Notes: generated from the sequence alone by a model not told the origin. Shown: positions 34,341 to 42,678, counted from the first letter of the stretch. The stretch: DNA of 64,000 bases from Exiguobacterium qingdaonense (GCF_018617855.1 NZ_JACSKY010000001.1:62001-126000), one strand, 5' to 3'. Translations and numbers: made by a program.

Positions 34341-35771
34341 TTATGCGGCTTGTTTCACCGCTTCTTTTTTTGCTTGTCGCTTCGCGAGGATAAATGTCAA
34401 TCCAAACGTCACGGCGAACGCAATCGCCATACCGATGATGTACGAGATGATTGACCCAGGTGCGATTGAGATGATTCCCGGTAACCCGGCAGCACCGAGC
34501 GCTACTGCCAAGACGTCGTTTCCGACGATGAAGGCAGACGCGATGGCCGAACCAACGATGGCTGCGATGAACGGATAACGAAGTTTTAGGTTGACCCCGA
34601 ACATGGCAGGTTCTGTGATCCCAAGTAATGCGGAGATACCTGAAGCTGACGCAACACCTTTCATCTTCTTATCACGAGTCAAGAAGAAGACCGCAAGCGT
34701 AGCCGCCCCTTGTGCGACGTTTGACATCGCAGCGATCGGGAAGATGAACGATCCACCTGTTTTAGCGATATCGGCAAGAAGCTGTGTCTCAATCGCAATA
34801 AAGCTATGGTGCATGCCCGTGATCACGATTGGGGCGTAGAGAAGACCCATGATCAAGCCACCGACAAGTCCGAGTGAATCATACGTCCAGACAAGCCCAT
34901 CAATAATCAAGTTACCCGCTTCACGTGTGATCGGACCGACGAACGCGAACGTGATGAACGCTGTGAAAAGGAGCGAAAGCAACGGCGTGAGCAAAATGTC
35001 TAGTGACGCCGGCATATATTTCCGAATGTTTATTTCAAGTTTTGATAGAATGTAGGCCGAGACGAGAACAGGTAAGACTTGTCCTTGGTAACCTAACTTT
35101 TCAATCTCAAGACCGAAGATGTTCCATACCGGAATCTCTTCTACGCTCGCCTGAGCATATGCATTGATCAAGTCCGGGTGAACCATGATCATTCCGAGCG
35201 CCGCTCCAAGATATGGGTTACCCCCAAACCTCTTGGCCGCGGAGAACCCTATGAGTACAGGTAAGAAAACGAAGGCGGCGTTTGCGAACGTATTGATCAT
35301 CGCTGCAAGATCAGCCATCCCTGGATACTGTTCAATCAATGAACGCCCTTCAAAGAACAAGTCCTGCGCCGTCAATAAGTTGTTGATTCCCATCAAGAGA
35401 CCGCCGGCAACGATGGCCGGAATGATTGGCACGAAAATATCTGATAACATTTTGACGAACTGTTGGAGCGGGTTCATCTTTTTCGCCCCGGCTGATTTTA
35501 CATCTGTCGTCGACATGTCTCCGAGACCAGTCAACTTGGATAGTTCGGCGTAAACCTTGTTGACCGTGCCTTGACCGATAATGATTTGATATTGTCCTCC
35601 CGTTGAGAACGTTCCTTTGACAACATCGAGTGCTTCGAGCGCCTTTTCATCGACCTTTGACTCGTCGTTCAATACGAGGCGAAGGCGAGTCGCACAGTGG
35701 GCTGCTGCCGCGACGTTCTCTTTTCCACCAATCGCTTCTAAGATCGATGCTGTTTCTTTTTTGTAATCCAT
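34341..35771 (-). CDS. scrA: PTS sucrose-specific EIIBC
   Basis: This is a 476-residue membrane transporter of the Glc family (sucrose branch). The EIIB phosphocysteine is C26 in AAHCATRLRLVL. EIIC (about residues 105-465) has the substrate region MGLLYAPIVITGMHHSFIAI and LLGITEPAMFGV. There is no EIIA domain, so EIIA must be supplied by another PTS gene such as the glucose EIIA. It imports and phosphorylates sucrose at O-6. It starts 2 bases after the scrK stop, behind TTAGGAGGG. Confidence 0.93.
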   Translation of the reverse strand: MDYKKETASILEAIGGKENVAAAAHCATRLRLVLNDESKVDEKALEALDVVKGTFSTGGQYQIIIGQGTVNKVYAELSKLTGLGDMSTTDVKSAGAKKMNPLQQFVKMLSDIFVPIIPAIVAGGLLMGINNLLTAQDLFFEGRSLIEQYPGMADLAAMINTFANAAFVFLPVLIGFSAAKRFGGNPYLGAALGMIMVHPDLINAYAQASVEEIPVWNIFGLEIEKLGYQGQVLPVLVSAYILSKLEINIRKYMPASLDILLTPLLSLLFTAFITFAFVGPITREAGNLIIDGLVWTYDSLGLVGGLIMGLLYAPIVITGMHHSFIAIETQLLADIAKTGGSFIFPIAAMSNVAQGAATLAVFFLTRDKKMKGVASASGISALLGITEPAMFGVNLKLRYPFIAAIVGSAIASAFIVGNDVLAVALGAAGLPGIISIAPGSIISYIIGMAIAFAVTFGLTFILAKRQAKKEAVKQAA

Positions 35772-35773
35772 CT

Positions 35774-36712
35774 TCAGTTCCCTCCTAACGTTTCATTCAC
35801 AAGTTGTCGTGATGGAATTGCTGGAATAGCTCCATAAGCGGTGCATGTCAATGCCCCTGTTACGTTCGCATATTCAATGTCGGAACGTAATCGCTCCGGT
35901 TCGAATCCGAGTGTCGCCAAACGATACAAATAGGCACCGACAAACGCGTCACCCGCACCTGTCGAATCCACACTGTCGATTGCAATCGATGGTACGATCT
36001 CATGGTGATCAGATGTCGCAATCCACGTGCCACGAGAACCGAGTGTGATCGCAACCTGCTTTGCACCTAGTTGGAGAAGTGCTTGAACCGCTTCTTCAAG
36101 TCGCTCTTCATCCGTTAACAAGTATGCTTCTTCTTCGCTCAGCTTGACGAAATCCGCTTCCGCGATGAAATGCCTCGCATCTTGTTTGAACTGCTCTAAA
36201 TCCGTGATGAGGGCGTCCCGATAGTTTGGATCGAATGAAACGAATAATCCGTCTTTTTTTGCAAATTGCAATAGTTTGAAGTATGCATCTTTCAGTTTTC
36301 CATCGAGCAGTGCTGTCGCCGATCCGAAATGAACAATGTCTTCAGACTTGATTGCCGATAAATCAATCGAATCAAATGCGTACTCCCCGTCACTTCCGCG
36401 ACGGAATGTGAAGTCGCGCTCTCCATCCTCTTGAATCGACACGAATGCGAACGTCGTATCCCCCGCTTCCACGAGATTTTCCGTTCCGACGCCGTTCTCG
36501 CTCAATGTCTCTTTCAAGAAGAGACCGAACGGGTCATTGCCTACCTGTCCAAGGAAACTTGATTGTCCCCCATGTTTACTGACGACTGCGGCGACATTCG
36601 CAGGTGCACCTCCTGCCTTCTTGACGAACGTCGTGCCGTTGACGACGTCGCTCGAGGCATCTTCGCATACCCAATCAATCAACAGTTCGCCGATGCAATG
36701 TACGGTGTTCAT
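35774..36712 (-). CDS. scrK: Fructokinase, PfkB family
   Basis: This 312-residue ribokinase-type enzyme phosphorylates the fructose released by ScrB to fructose-6-phosphate. The substrate glycines are in KAGGAPANVAAVVSKHGG and the anion hole/catalytic aspartate in DSTGAGDAFVGAYL. The start is the ATG complement at 36710-36712, behind GGAGGTGGACGAT; ATG 36727 is inside that site's upstream context. It is the first structural gene of the sucrose operon, just downstream of the ScrR operator. Confidence 0.9.
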   Translation of the reverse strand: MNTVHCIGELLIDWVCEDASSDVVNGTTFVKKAGGAPANVAAVVSKHGGQSSFLGQVGNDPFGLFLKETLSENGVGTENLVEAGDTTFAFVSIQEDGERDFTFRRGSDGEYAFDSIDLSAIKSEDIVHFGSATALLDGKLKDAYFKLLQFAKKDGLFVSFDPNYRDALITDLEQFKQDARHFIAEADFVKLSEEEAYLLTDEERLEEAVQALLQLGAKQVAITLGSRGTWIATSDHHEIVPSIAIDSVDSTGAGDAFVGAYLYRLATLGFEPERLRSDIEYANVTGALTCTAYGAIPAIPSRQLVNETLGGN

Positions 36713-36752
36713 ATCGTCCACCTCCATGAATCAATATAAGTTCTAAGTAATA

Positions 36753-36768
36753 TTGGTACCGGTTCCAA
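36753..36768. promoter_or_regulatory. ScrR-type operator O1
   Basis: TTGGTACCGGTTCCAA is palindromic except for one T/A pair in each half. It lies 41 bases upstream of scrK and is the kind of CCGG-centred site LacI-family regulators bind. Confidence 0.7.
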
Positions 36769-36781
36769 AATAGTATAAAAA

Positions 36782-36807
36782 ATGTTGCGGAACCGGTTCC
36801 GCAACAT
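36782..36807. terminator. Perfect 26-bp palindrome: scrR terminator containing an operator-like core
   Basis: ATGTTGCGGAACCGGTTCC extends as an exact palindrome to 36807. On the minus strand it is followed by TTTTTTATAC, so it works as an intrinsic terminator for scrR. Its centre, GGAACCGGTTCC, is also the operator core seen at O1, 14 bases away. It could serve both purposes: read-out attenuation of scrR and cooperative ScrR binding. Confidence 0.65.
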
Positions 36808-36820
36808 GAATATAAATCAT

Positions 36821-37810
36821 TTATTTTATATTGTCAACGCTTTCTCGTACTTTTAATTCGAAATTTGTGAACGTTTTCATCGCCACCGTGTCACCTTGCA
36901 AAAGTTGGAGAATCATATTCGCTGCCATTTCTCCTGTTTTTCGATGCGGGAGTTGGACGGTCGTAATTGATGGATGGAATACTTCCGTGAAATCGTATCC
37001 TCCAAACCCACTTACAGAGACGTCTTTAGGCACTGAGATGTCTCGGTTTGCCAGTCCCTTCAAAACGCCAAGTGCTATATTGTCTGTTGCACAGACGATG
37101 AGAGAGATTGAACCTGCCTCACTTGCCAACTGTTCGCCGATTGGAATCGCGTCCTCAATCTTAAACGTCGTTTGAATGACCCTTACGTGTGCCCCCGACT
37201 CTTGAAACGCTTTTAAAAAACCGTCACGTCGATCTTGTCCGACGGCAATATCTGACTCATACACGCCGACATAGACCACGTTTCGATGTCCCCATTCCGT
37301 GAATTGTGTACCGAGTGCATAGGCTGCTTCGTGGTCTGGATAGACGAGACTATGCACATCGTCGTGTTGCTGCCCGATCAGTAAGACCGGAATTTGGATT
37401 GTACTGATCGCCTCAAGGTGACGCTTAGTAACCGTCGTACCAAGCCAAATGATGCCTGCGACCTTTTGTTTGGCCAAGTTATACAATTGCTCGATTTCCC
37501 GCTCTGTTTGTTGCGCCGTATTGACGACGAGCATTTGATACCCTACTTCAGTGAGCAGCTCATCAATCCCCATCATCGTTCGAGAGGCAGCATACGAATC
37601 GAGTCTTGGTACGATCACGCCGATCATTTTTGTTTGCTTCGATTTGAGACTCTGCGCGAACTGGTTTGGCTCATAGTTCGTTTCGCGAATGACTCGGTCA
37701 ATTTTTTCTCTCGTCGCCTTTCCGACCGAGCCACCGTTCAGGTAACGGGACACCGTACTCTTCGCAACGCCGGCAATCTCGGCAATATCTCTAATGGTGA
37801 CTTGCTTCAT
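36821..37810 (-). CDS. scrR: LacI-family sucrose operon repressor
   Basis: This is a 329-residue LacI/GalR-type regulator: helix-turn-helix TIRDIAEIAGVAKSTVSRYL (residues 4-23), hinge EPNQFAQSLKSKQ, and a periplasmic-binding-protein-like core with the effector lobe ending in VSGFGGYDFTEVFHPSITTV. Located upstream of scrK-scrA-scrB and on the same strand, it probably represses the operon through CCGG-centred palindromes, with fructose or sucrose-6-phosphate as inducer. It is transcribed first and ended by the palindromic terminator. Confidence 0.88.
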   Translation of the reverse strand: MKQVTIRDIAEIAGVAKSTVSRYLNGGSVGKATREKIDRVIRETNYEPNQFAQSLKSKQTKMIGVIVPRLDSYAASRTMMGIDELLTEVGYQMLVVNTAQQTEREIEQLYNLAKQKVAGIIWLGTTVTKRHLEAISTIQIPVLLIGQQHDDVHSLVYPDHEAAYALGTQFTEWGHRNVVYVGVYESDIAVGQDRRDGFLKAFQESGAHVRVIQTTFKIEDAIPIGEQLASEAGSISLIVCATDNIALGVLKGLANRDISVPKDVSVSGFGGYDFTEVFHPSITTVQLPHRKTGEMAANMILQLLQGDTVAMKTFTNFELKVRESVDNIK

Positions 37811-37831
37811 CCTTACCCCTCCATATGAAAA

Positions 37832-37859
37832 AAGCTGACATGCGAAACGCCGTCAGCTT
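37832..37859 (-). terminator. Terminator of the acetyltransferase gene upstream of scrR
   Basis: AAGCTGAC and GTCAGCTT pair and are followed on the minus strand by TTTTCATATGG. It separates the GNAT gene from scrR on the same strand. Confidence 0.8.
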
Positions 37860-38334
37860 AATGGTTCACTACATATCGTCTCTTGAAGTTCAAATAATAA
37901 AGGCCATTTCGCTTCTCGAACCCATTTTTAACAAGAACGTGATGCATTTCTTGCTGGTGAGGACTCGTAGGTGGAATGCCAGCGCGGACGATTTGTCCAT
38001 CTACCAGATTTGAATCCAGTAAGGCGAGCTTCAAGCCTTCTGTGGCATACCCTCGATTTTTAAATTCATCGAACACCATCAGGTCGAGTTGATATACCCG
38101 AGCAAGTTTGAGTAGTAACACCTTACCGACGAGTTGATTGTCGACCATCAAATCGTAATAAAAATCCTCACCATAACTATGCGACTCGGCATGATACAGT
38201 TGTTCCGATCCCATCTCTTCAAGAATCCCTTTTAACTCCTCGGCAGAAACGCCGTATGAATTCTCCCCATATTTTTGAAAATGTTCATATTCAGTTTGGT
38301 CTATCTGACGAATAGGTTGACGCACGATGTTCAT
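37858..38334 (-). CDS. GNAT-family acetyltransferase
   Basis: This 158-residue protein shows GNAT features: VGKVLLLKLARVYQLDLMVF, then EFKNRGYATEGLKLALLDSN with the acetyl-CoA loop, and a C-terminal ending KNGFEKRNGLYYLNF. The substrate is unknown. The ATG at 38332-38334 is preceded by GAGGGCACGGG. It is a single gene ended by a terminator. Confidence 0.75.
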   Translation of the reverse strand: MNIVRQPIRQIDQTEYEHFQKYGENSYGVSAEELKGILEEMGSEQLYHAESHSYGEDFYYDLMVDNQLVGKVLLLKLARVYQLDLMVFDEFKNRGYATEGLKLALLDSNLVDGQIVRAGIPPTSPHQQEMHHVLVKNGFEKRNGLYYLNFKRRYVVNH

Positions 38335-38419
38335 CCCGTGCCCTCCTTCATTTGTAGTTCAGTATCTCTCTGCATATTATAAACGAATGTCTTCATGAAG
38401 CGCAAAAGATAACCGAAAC

Positions 38420-39283
38420 TCAAATCGGTTCGATATGAATATGAACAGACTCGACCGCATGCCGTTCATCTAGTTCACGTTCGATTTCGTCACAGAGTTC
38501 ATGGGCTTCGTCCACCGTCAATTCTCCATTGACCGCAATCGTCACGTCGAGCATGACATGATTCCCTAAATGTCGCCCTTTGATTTCACGTACTTCCTTC
38601 ACCCGTTCAAAACGTTCAATTGTTTCTTCATAGGACTCGACGAGATGTGGTGGAAAACCATCCGAGAGTTGATGGGTCGCATCTAAAAAGATTTGAATAG
38701 CGGTGCGAATGATCATCCCGGCAATGATGACGGCGAGGACTGTATCCATCCAAGGCATGTTAAAGTATGCGAACAATACTCCAAACGTCGCTCCCACCGA
38801 AATTAACGCATCGGCCAGATTATCTTTAGCAGCAGCCTTCAATGCCAAAGATTTTGTTTTTCTTGAAAGGTTCAAGTTGAATCGATACACACCAAATAAA
38901 ATAAATGCGCTGACGAGCGCGACGACAGCCGCCAAAGGATTTGGTTCCGCATATTCGCCTTCGATTAAATTAGATAGGCTACTGAAGAAAACAAAGATAC
39001 CGACTGCGATCATAATCAATGAGGCAACCAAGGCAGAGATCGTCTCCATCTTCGCATGACCATATTTATGTTCGGCGTCCCGTGGCAATGCGGCAACCCG
39101 AATCCCGATGTAAACGGCAACTGACGCAATGATGTCCGTCGTATTATTGAATCCGTCTGCTAGCACCGCCTCAGACTCGTAGATATATCCGAAGAACACT
39201 TTTACTACCGATAAGACCAAATAAGTTGTGATTGATACAATCGCCCCTTTGAGCGCTCTTGGTGGATGATTTGTCGTCTCCAT
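38420..39283 (-). CDS. Cation diffusion facilitator (CDF) family metal transporter
   Basis: This is a 287-residue CDF protein with six spans and a cytoplasmic C-terminal metal-binding domain. The membrane metal site residues lie in LADGFNNTTDI (spans 2) and DNLADALISVGATF (span 5), and HKYGHAKMETI sits between spans 2 and 3. It exchanges Zn2+, Mn2+ or Fe2+ for protons. The C-terminal histidines (GRHLGNHVMLDVTI, ESVHIHIEPI) are typical. GGAGGTGGGAGG precedes the ATG at 39281-39283. The metal cannot be told. Confidence 0.87.
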   Translation of the reverse strand: METTNHPPRALKGAIVSITTYLVLSVVKVFFGYIYESEAVLADGFNNTTDIIASVAVYIGIRVAALPRDAEHKYGHAKMETISALVASLIMIAVGIFVFFSSLSNLIEGEYAEPNPLAAVVALVSAFILFGVYRFNLNLSRKTKSLALKAAAKDNLADALISVGATFGVLFAYFNMPWMDTVLAVIIAGMIIRTAIQIFLDATHQLSDGFPPHLVESYEETIERFERVKEVREIKGRHLGNHVMLDVTIAVNGELTVDEAHELCDEIERELDERHAVESVHIHIEPI

Positions 39284-39464
39284 CCTCCCACCTCCTTGTT
39301 AGCTCAGTAAGTATAGCAAGCGACCTTCGTGTGGGGATAGAGAAAAATTGTTTCTTGCGCACAAAACAAATGGAATATATTCCCGGTAGTTTCGTTTATC
39401 GAGATTTATGGTAAAGTAATCAAGAAGAGACCCTAGGGTTAAACCGCAAAATGAGGTGAAACAT

Positions 39465-39776
39465 ATGTTTACAGAACGAGATGGAATCAAGTTGAGATTG
39501 GAACAAATTGACAGGTTGTTAATTGATTTGAACCGTGAAGCAAAACAATTGATGGCACGCCTGCGAGAATTAGATGCCTCTGGAGAAAATCCGCATGAAG
39601 TATCTTTGAAGCCTGAAGAGCGAGATACGTTAAAGTCATCAATTGACCAGACGCTTGAGGCGTTACAAAGCCGTTCGAAACGTCCGATGAACGTCAATGA
39701 CGAGAAGAAGAAAGAACTTGCTTCTCACAAAGCACTAATCGATGAACTATCAGATCTACTAAGTAAGAAAAAATGA
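39465..39776 (+). CDS. Small coiled-coil hypothetical protein
   Basis: This is a 103-residue, highly charged helical protein (ERDGIKLRLEQIDRLLIDLN) with heptad-like hydrophobic spacing in the first 40 residues and in QTLEALQSR. The ribosome site GAGGTGA places the start at ATG 39465; GTG 39456 overlaps it. It ends directly before a strong terminator. No family is recognised; it lies upstream of the YpiP-like methyltransferase, which starts 40 bases later, but a terminator separates them. Confidence 0.55.
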   Translation: MFTERDGIKLRLEQIDRLLIDLNREAKQLMARLRELDASGENPHEVSLKPEERDTLKSSIDQTLEALQSRSKRPMNVNDEKKKELASHKALIDELSDLLSKKK

Positions 39777-39800
39777 GACGCCAACGCGTCTCATTTTTCA
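39775..39800 (+). terminator. Terminator after the coiled-coil protein gene
   Basis: GAGACG and CGTCTC pair around CCAACG and are flanked by AAAAAAT and ATTTTTC, so it may work in both directions. Confidence 0.75.
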
Positions 39801-39816
39801 TGAAGGAGTCAACATC

Positions 39817-40608
39817 ATGTATATTGTAACCACTTGTTTACGTCCGACAGACGATGTATTGTCTCGGGCACACACGCATGCCGCAGAGTACAATATGAAA
39901 TTTGTCGAGCGACGCAAACATTCAATTGATGAGCTGAAAAGTCGACACCATCATGATGTACTTGTGTTTGATAAGCGGCGTGTTGAATTCACACCACTCA
40001 ACAGCACGGAACCGTTTTTCTTTCATCCATCTAGTTCCGTCTTTCGAATCAAACAATTGAGTCGCGGTGGGCGGGACCCGCTCATTGACGCGCTGAACGC
40101 ATCTTTTGGTAATCGTGTATTGGATTGTACGCTCGGCCTTGGTTCTGACAGCATCGTCATGAGCCATGTCGTTGGCCCAACCGGTCACGTCGTAGGACTT
40201 GAGAGTCGATTCATCACGGCACAGCTCGTTCGGGAAGGCATGTCCGTATGGATTGAAAAAGATGAACAGGTCAATGAGGCGATGCGCCGAATCGAGGTCG
40301 TTCACACTAACTCTCTCGACTATTTGAAAACGTGTGAAGAAAATTCATTTGATTGTATTTACTTTGATCCGATGTTTGAAAAAACTATTTCCGAATCTGT
40401 TCACTTGAATCCGCTTCGTTTCATCGCCGACACGTCCCCACTTTCCGAAGCATTGATGCATGAAGCATCTCGAGTAGCGAAAAAACGAATTGTTTTAAAA
40501 GCTCATTTCGAGAGCGATGCTTTCGAGCGGTTCGGATTCACCCGGATTATACGGAAGACGTCAAAGTTTCATTATGGCTATATCGATGTTTCGGGCACAA
40601 GCCAATGA
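39817..40608 (+). CDS. YpiP-like SAM-dependent methyltransferase
   Basis: This 263-residue class I methyltransferase has motif I in RVLDCTLGLGSDSIVM, the post-I acidic residue in VGLESRFITAQL, and a catalytic-site motif, DCIYFDPMFEKTI, like the DPPY of N-methylating enzymes (here DPMF). The N-terminal part YIVTTCLRPTDDVLSRAHTH is typical of YpiP/RsmJ-like proteins, which probably methylate rRNA or a related RNA guanine. GAAGGAG precedes the ATG. It is followed by a tRNA gene, but their transcription is separate. Confidence 0.8.
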   Translation: MYIVTTCLRPTDDVLSRAHTHAAEYNMKFVERRKHSIDELKSRHHHDVLVFDKRRVEFTPLNSTEPFFFHPSSSVFRIKQLSRGGRDPLIDALNASFGNRVLDCTLGLGSDSIVMSHVVGPTGHVVGLESRFITAQLVREGMSVWIEKDEQVNEAMRRIEVVHTNSLDYLKTCEENSFDCIYFDPMFEKTISESVHLNPLRFIADTSPLSEALMHEASRVAKKRIVLKAHFESDAFERFGFTRIIRKTSKFHYGYIDVSGTSQ

Positions 40609-40722
40609 TCTTTCTAACTGGTATCATGTCAATCACGCTCATTCGAAATGTATCCCTCATTTCTGACTCGGCATGGATGTTACATTCTATTCTTTTCGAA
40701 TCACATATTATTTTAAAAAAAC

Positions 40723-40751
40723 TTGAAACCGAGGCACATTCTGTGTAAGAT
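40723..40751 (+). promoter_or_regulatory. Promoter of the tRNA-Thr gene
   Basis: TTGAAA and TAAGAT are separated by 17 bases and lie 12 bases upstream of the tRNA 5' end. Confidence 0.55.
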
Positions 40752-40763
40752 AATGAATGTAAC

Positions 40764-40834
40764 GCCTCTGTAGGTTAGTGGCAGACCTCAGCAATGGTAA
40801 TGCTGCAGCACGAGTTCGATTCTCGTCGGAGGCA
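40764..40834 (+). tRNA. Atypical tRNA-Thr (anticodon GGT)
   Basis: The acceptor GCCTCTG pairs with CGGAGGC (one G-U), and the anticodon arm is CAGCA ATGGTAA TGCTG with GGT at 34-36 (Thr). The T arm is ACGAG TTCGATT CTCGT and the variable region only 4 bases. The D loop is short. It lacks an encoded CCA (TCAAAC follows). It is 71 bases long, shorter than a normal tRNA-Thr, so it may be a divergent or island-associated copy. The T-arm/acceptor 3' half is a classic integration target, and an integrase relic follows. Confidence 0.8.
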
Positions 40835-40847
40835 TCAAACAGACCGC

Positions 40848-41075
40848 TCAACCACGCGGTTTAGGGCACTTCCTGTTTATGACAGGAGGTGCTTTCTTTT
40901 TGTCCGTTCCCACTTTGTTCCCACTTTCTTGTTTTTCGTGTCGTGAATACCACTTTGTCAGACGATTGTTACTCATTTGATCGCTCGCCCCGAACGTCTC
41001 GGCCGTCTGTTTCTGAAGCGTCAACGTGACGTGAATCCATTGATGTACGAACCGTTTCTTCTCACCACCCACCAC
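40848..41075 (-). pseudogene. Tyrosine integrase C-terminal relic
   Basis: A minus-strand frame with no credible start encodes about 75 residues. HQWIHVTLTLQKQTAETFG corresponds to the region after the catalytic tyrosine segment (YxHVT...) of phage and ICE integrases, and the tail SGNKVGTDKKK resembles the VGT-containing ends of such enzymes. The N-terminal catalytic domain is absent, and the last residues run into a plus-strand hairpin. Beside the tRNA, this suggests an element that once integrated there and was lost or deleted. Family evidence is by eye only. Confidence 0.55.
40866..40892 (+). terminator. Terminator after the tRNA-Thr gene
   Basis: GCACTTCCTG pairs with CAGGAGGTGC with one mismatch, and TTTCTTTTTG follows. 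It overlaps the integrase relic frame on the other strand. Confidence 0.7.
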
Positions 41076-41149
41076 CTTGACAGCATTTCTAATCCTCTAT
41101 AAACTTGAAAAGTTGAAATCATTGAATAGTAGAGGAAGGAGCATGATTC

Positions 41150-41845
41150 ATGCTGAACGAATGGTTATGGATTCCTTCTGCCATCCTTACACTCGGATTA
41201 CTCGTCTTGAGCTATAAATTGTTTGGGCGGGTCGGATTATATGCTTGGATTGCGATGGCGTCAGTCGTCGCAAATATTCAAGTCACCCAACAGATTGTAA
41301 TTGGCGGATACATTTTCACGCTAGGAAACATCGTATACGGTTCGCTTTACTTGGCGACCGATATCTTGAACGAGAAACATGGCAGGGCAGCTGCTCGAAA
41401 AGGTGTGTGGCTCGGATTTTTCATTTTGATTGTCTCGACGATTCTTATGCAATATGCACTTTTGTATGAACCGTTTGAAGAAGCTCTCTTCATGCATGAG
41501 AGTTTTGCGGCACTCTTCTCAATGCTTCCATTGATCACAATCGGTAGCCTTGCCGCATATCTCGTCTCACAATTGTTTGATGTCTTTGTATATTCAAAGA
41601 TACGGGCAAAAACAGGTGAAAAAAAATTATGGCTCAGAACGACCGGGTCCACCGTCTTCTCTCAACTCATTGATACATTCACTTTCTGTATCATCGCGTT
41701 TTGGGGAATGGATTGGGACATTTGGTGGAACATCTTCATCACGACTTATGTCGCGAAGTTCGTCATCGCCTGGATGGCAACACCGTTCATGTATTATGCA
41801 AAACATACGAACCCAACAAGTGAGACGGCACGCGACGCCGCTTAA
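41150..41845 (+). CDS. Queuosine precursor transporter (YpdP/YhhQ, VUT family)
   Basis: This is a 231-residue protein with six spans of the YhhQ/VUT_1 family, which imports the queuosine precursors preQ0/preQ1. Characteristic parts are VANIQVTQQIVIGGYIFTLG, YLATDILNEKHGRAAARKGV and DTFTFCIIAFWGMDW. The ribosome site is AGGAAGGAGCATGATTC. No preQ1 riboswitch is obvious in the 75 bases upstream. The short gap from the integrase relic means the promoter lies in or near it. Confidence 0.85.
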   Translation: MLNEWLWIPSAILTLGLLVLSYKLFGRVGLYAWIAMASVVANIQVTQQIVIGGYIFTLGNIVYGSLYLATDILNEKHGRAAARKGVWLGFFILIVSTILMQYALLYEPFEEALFMHESFAALFSMLPLITIGSLAAYLVSQLFDVFVYSKIRAKTGEKKLWLRTTGSTVFSQLIDTFTFCIIAFWGMDWDIWWNIFITTYVAKFVIAWMATPFMYYAKHTNPTSETARDAA

Positions 41846-41854
41846 AAAGAAAAA

Positions 41855-41896
41855 AGGGGGTCCACACCATAAAGCGGTGACGGGCCTCCTCTTTTT
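41855..41896. terminator. Terminator between convergent genes
   Basis: AGGGGG and CCTCCT with inner CACC and GGTG pairs form a hairpin after the queuosine transporter; CTTTTTATG follows on the plus strand and A-runs precede it. Confidence 0.6.
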
Positions 41897-41921
41897 ATGT
41901 CTACAACATATATTGTCGCTT

Positions 41922-42173
41922 TCATCGTGTACGTTCAATTTGAATGCGCACGGCATAAGGTCGAGCGGCTTCAATCGACGTCGACTCACGGCATACGGTG
42001 ATGGCTTTAAATGCGTCAATCGCAATCGCCTCAATCGTTTGATCATTTGATTCGACTTCTAGAATGGTGTAAACAGGCAAGCTATCGAGTTTGACCCATT
42101 CTCCGTTATGTTTCTTTTCATATATGATGGGTGATTGAATGGAGTAACGTCGGAGTAAATCATGTACATTCAT
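41922..42173 (-). CDS. Small cre-controlled hypothetical protein
   Basis: This 83-residue protein (MNVHDLLRRYSIQSPIIYEK...) is soluble, with no recognised family. Internal strands such as PVYTILEVESNDQTIEAIAI and PYAVRIQIERTR suggest a small alpha/beta fold. AAGGAGGGAATCG precedes the ATG at 42171-42173. Its promoter contains a near-consensus cre between -35 and -10, so CcpA should repress it when rapidly used sugars are present. It is a single gene. Confidence 0.65.
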   Translation of the reverse strand: MNVHDLLRRYSIQSPIIYEKKHNGEWVKLDSLPVYTILEVESNDQTIEAIAIDAFKAITVCRESTSIEAARPYAVRIQIERTR

Positions 42174-42204
42174 TCGATTCCCTCCTTATTCAAATCGTAT
42201 AACC

Positions 42205-42233
42205 ATTATAGAAAGCGTTTTCATTTTTGTAAA
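42205..42233 (-). promoter_or_regulatory. SigA promoter with a cre site in the spacer
   Basis: On the minus strand, TTTACA and TATAAT are 17 bases apart and drive the gene at 42173. The plus-strand AGAAAGCGTTTTCA (42210-42223) is one mismatch from the CcpA consensus TGWAARCGYTWNCA and occupies the spacer, an arrangement that blocks polymerase. Confidence 0.75.
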
Positions 42234-42321
42234 GTGAGTAGATGGTTAGTTAATCGGAATTTTCCTCTTCACTTTAATTCAACAACTACCGATAATGGAA
42301 GTAGAGAAATGGGGTGAATTG

Positions 42322-42678
42322 ATGCGTTATCGCCGACAGGAAACTTTTCGTTATATCCTACCGCACCCACGCACGATTCCATATCGACTCGTTTGGGAAG
42401 AAAAAGAACTTTATGACGGAGAAGGCCAGTTAATCAATATAAGCTCTCATGGACTAAAACTACGTTCTGACTATCTTTTTCCACTCTCGAATGGTTTACA
42501 GGTCCACTTCGTCCTCGAACTCGTTCCGACACTTCCACCACTCGAATTGATTGGCCATGTGAAACATCGTAGCCAGATGGGATCGTTGTACGATTATGGA
42601 ATCATGCTCGACGTAAAGGCTGACGAAACTCAACAACTTGTCACAATGATTAAAACGTATGCACGCGAAAACAAATGA
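42322..42678 (+). CDS. PilZ-domain protein
   Basis: This 118-residue protein is a single PilZ domain, a c-di-GMP receptor fold. The two ligand motifs are present: RYRRQ with the following arginine (RxxxR type) at the start and INISSHGLKLRSD (D/NxSxxG). The start is ATG 42322, 4 bases after GGGGTGA; the ATG at 42295 has no ribosome site. Position next to a membrane protein does not suggest a partner. Its terminator follows directly. Confidence 0.78.
   Translation: MRYRRQETFRYILPHPRTIPYRLVWEEKELYDGEGQLINISSHGLKLRSDYLFPLSNGLQVHFVLELVPTLPPLELIGHVKHRSQMGSLYDYGIMLDVKADETQQLVTMIKTYARENK

Noticed and set aside
36831..36850. cre-like TGTCAACGCTTTCT near the scrR end
   Set aside because: It lies inside the scrR coding region and differs from the consensus in several key positions.
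40911..40932. Tandem GTTCCCACTTT repeats as possible att or CRISPR-like repeat
   Set aside because: Only two copies occur, and they code for the VGT-type tail of the integrase relic.
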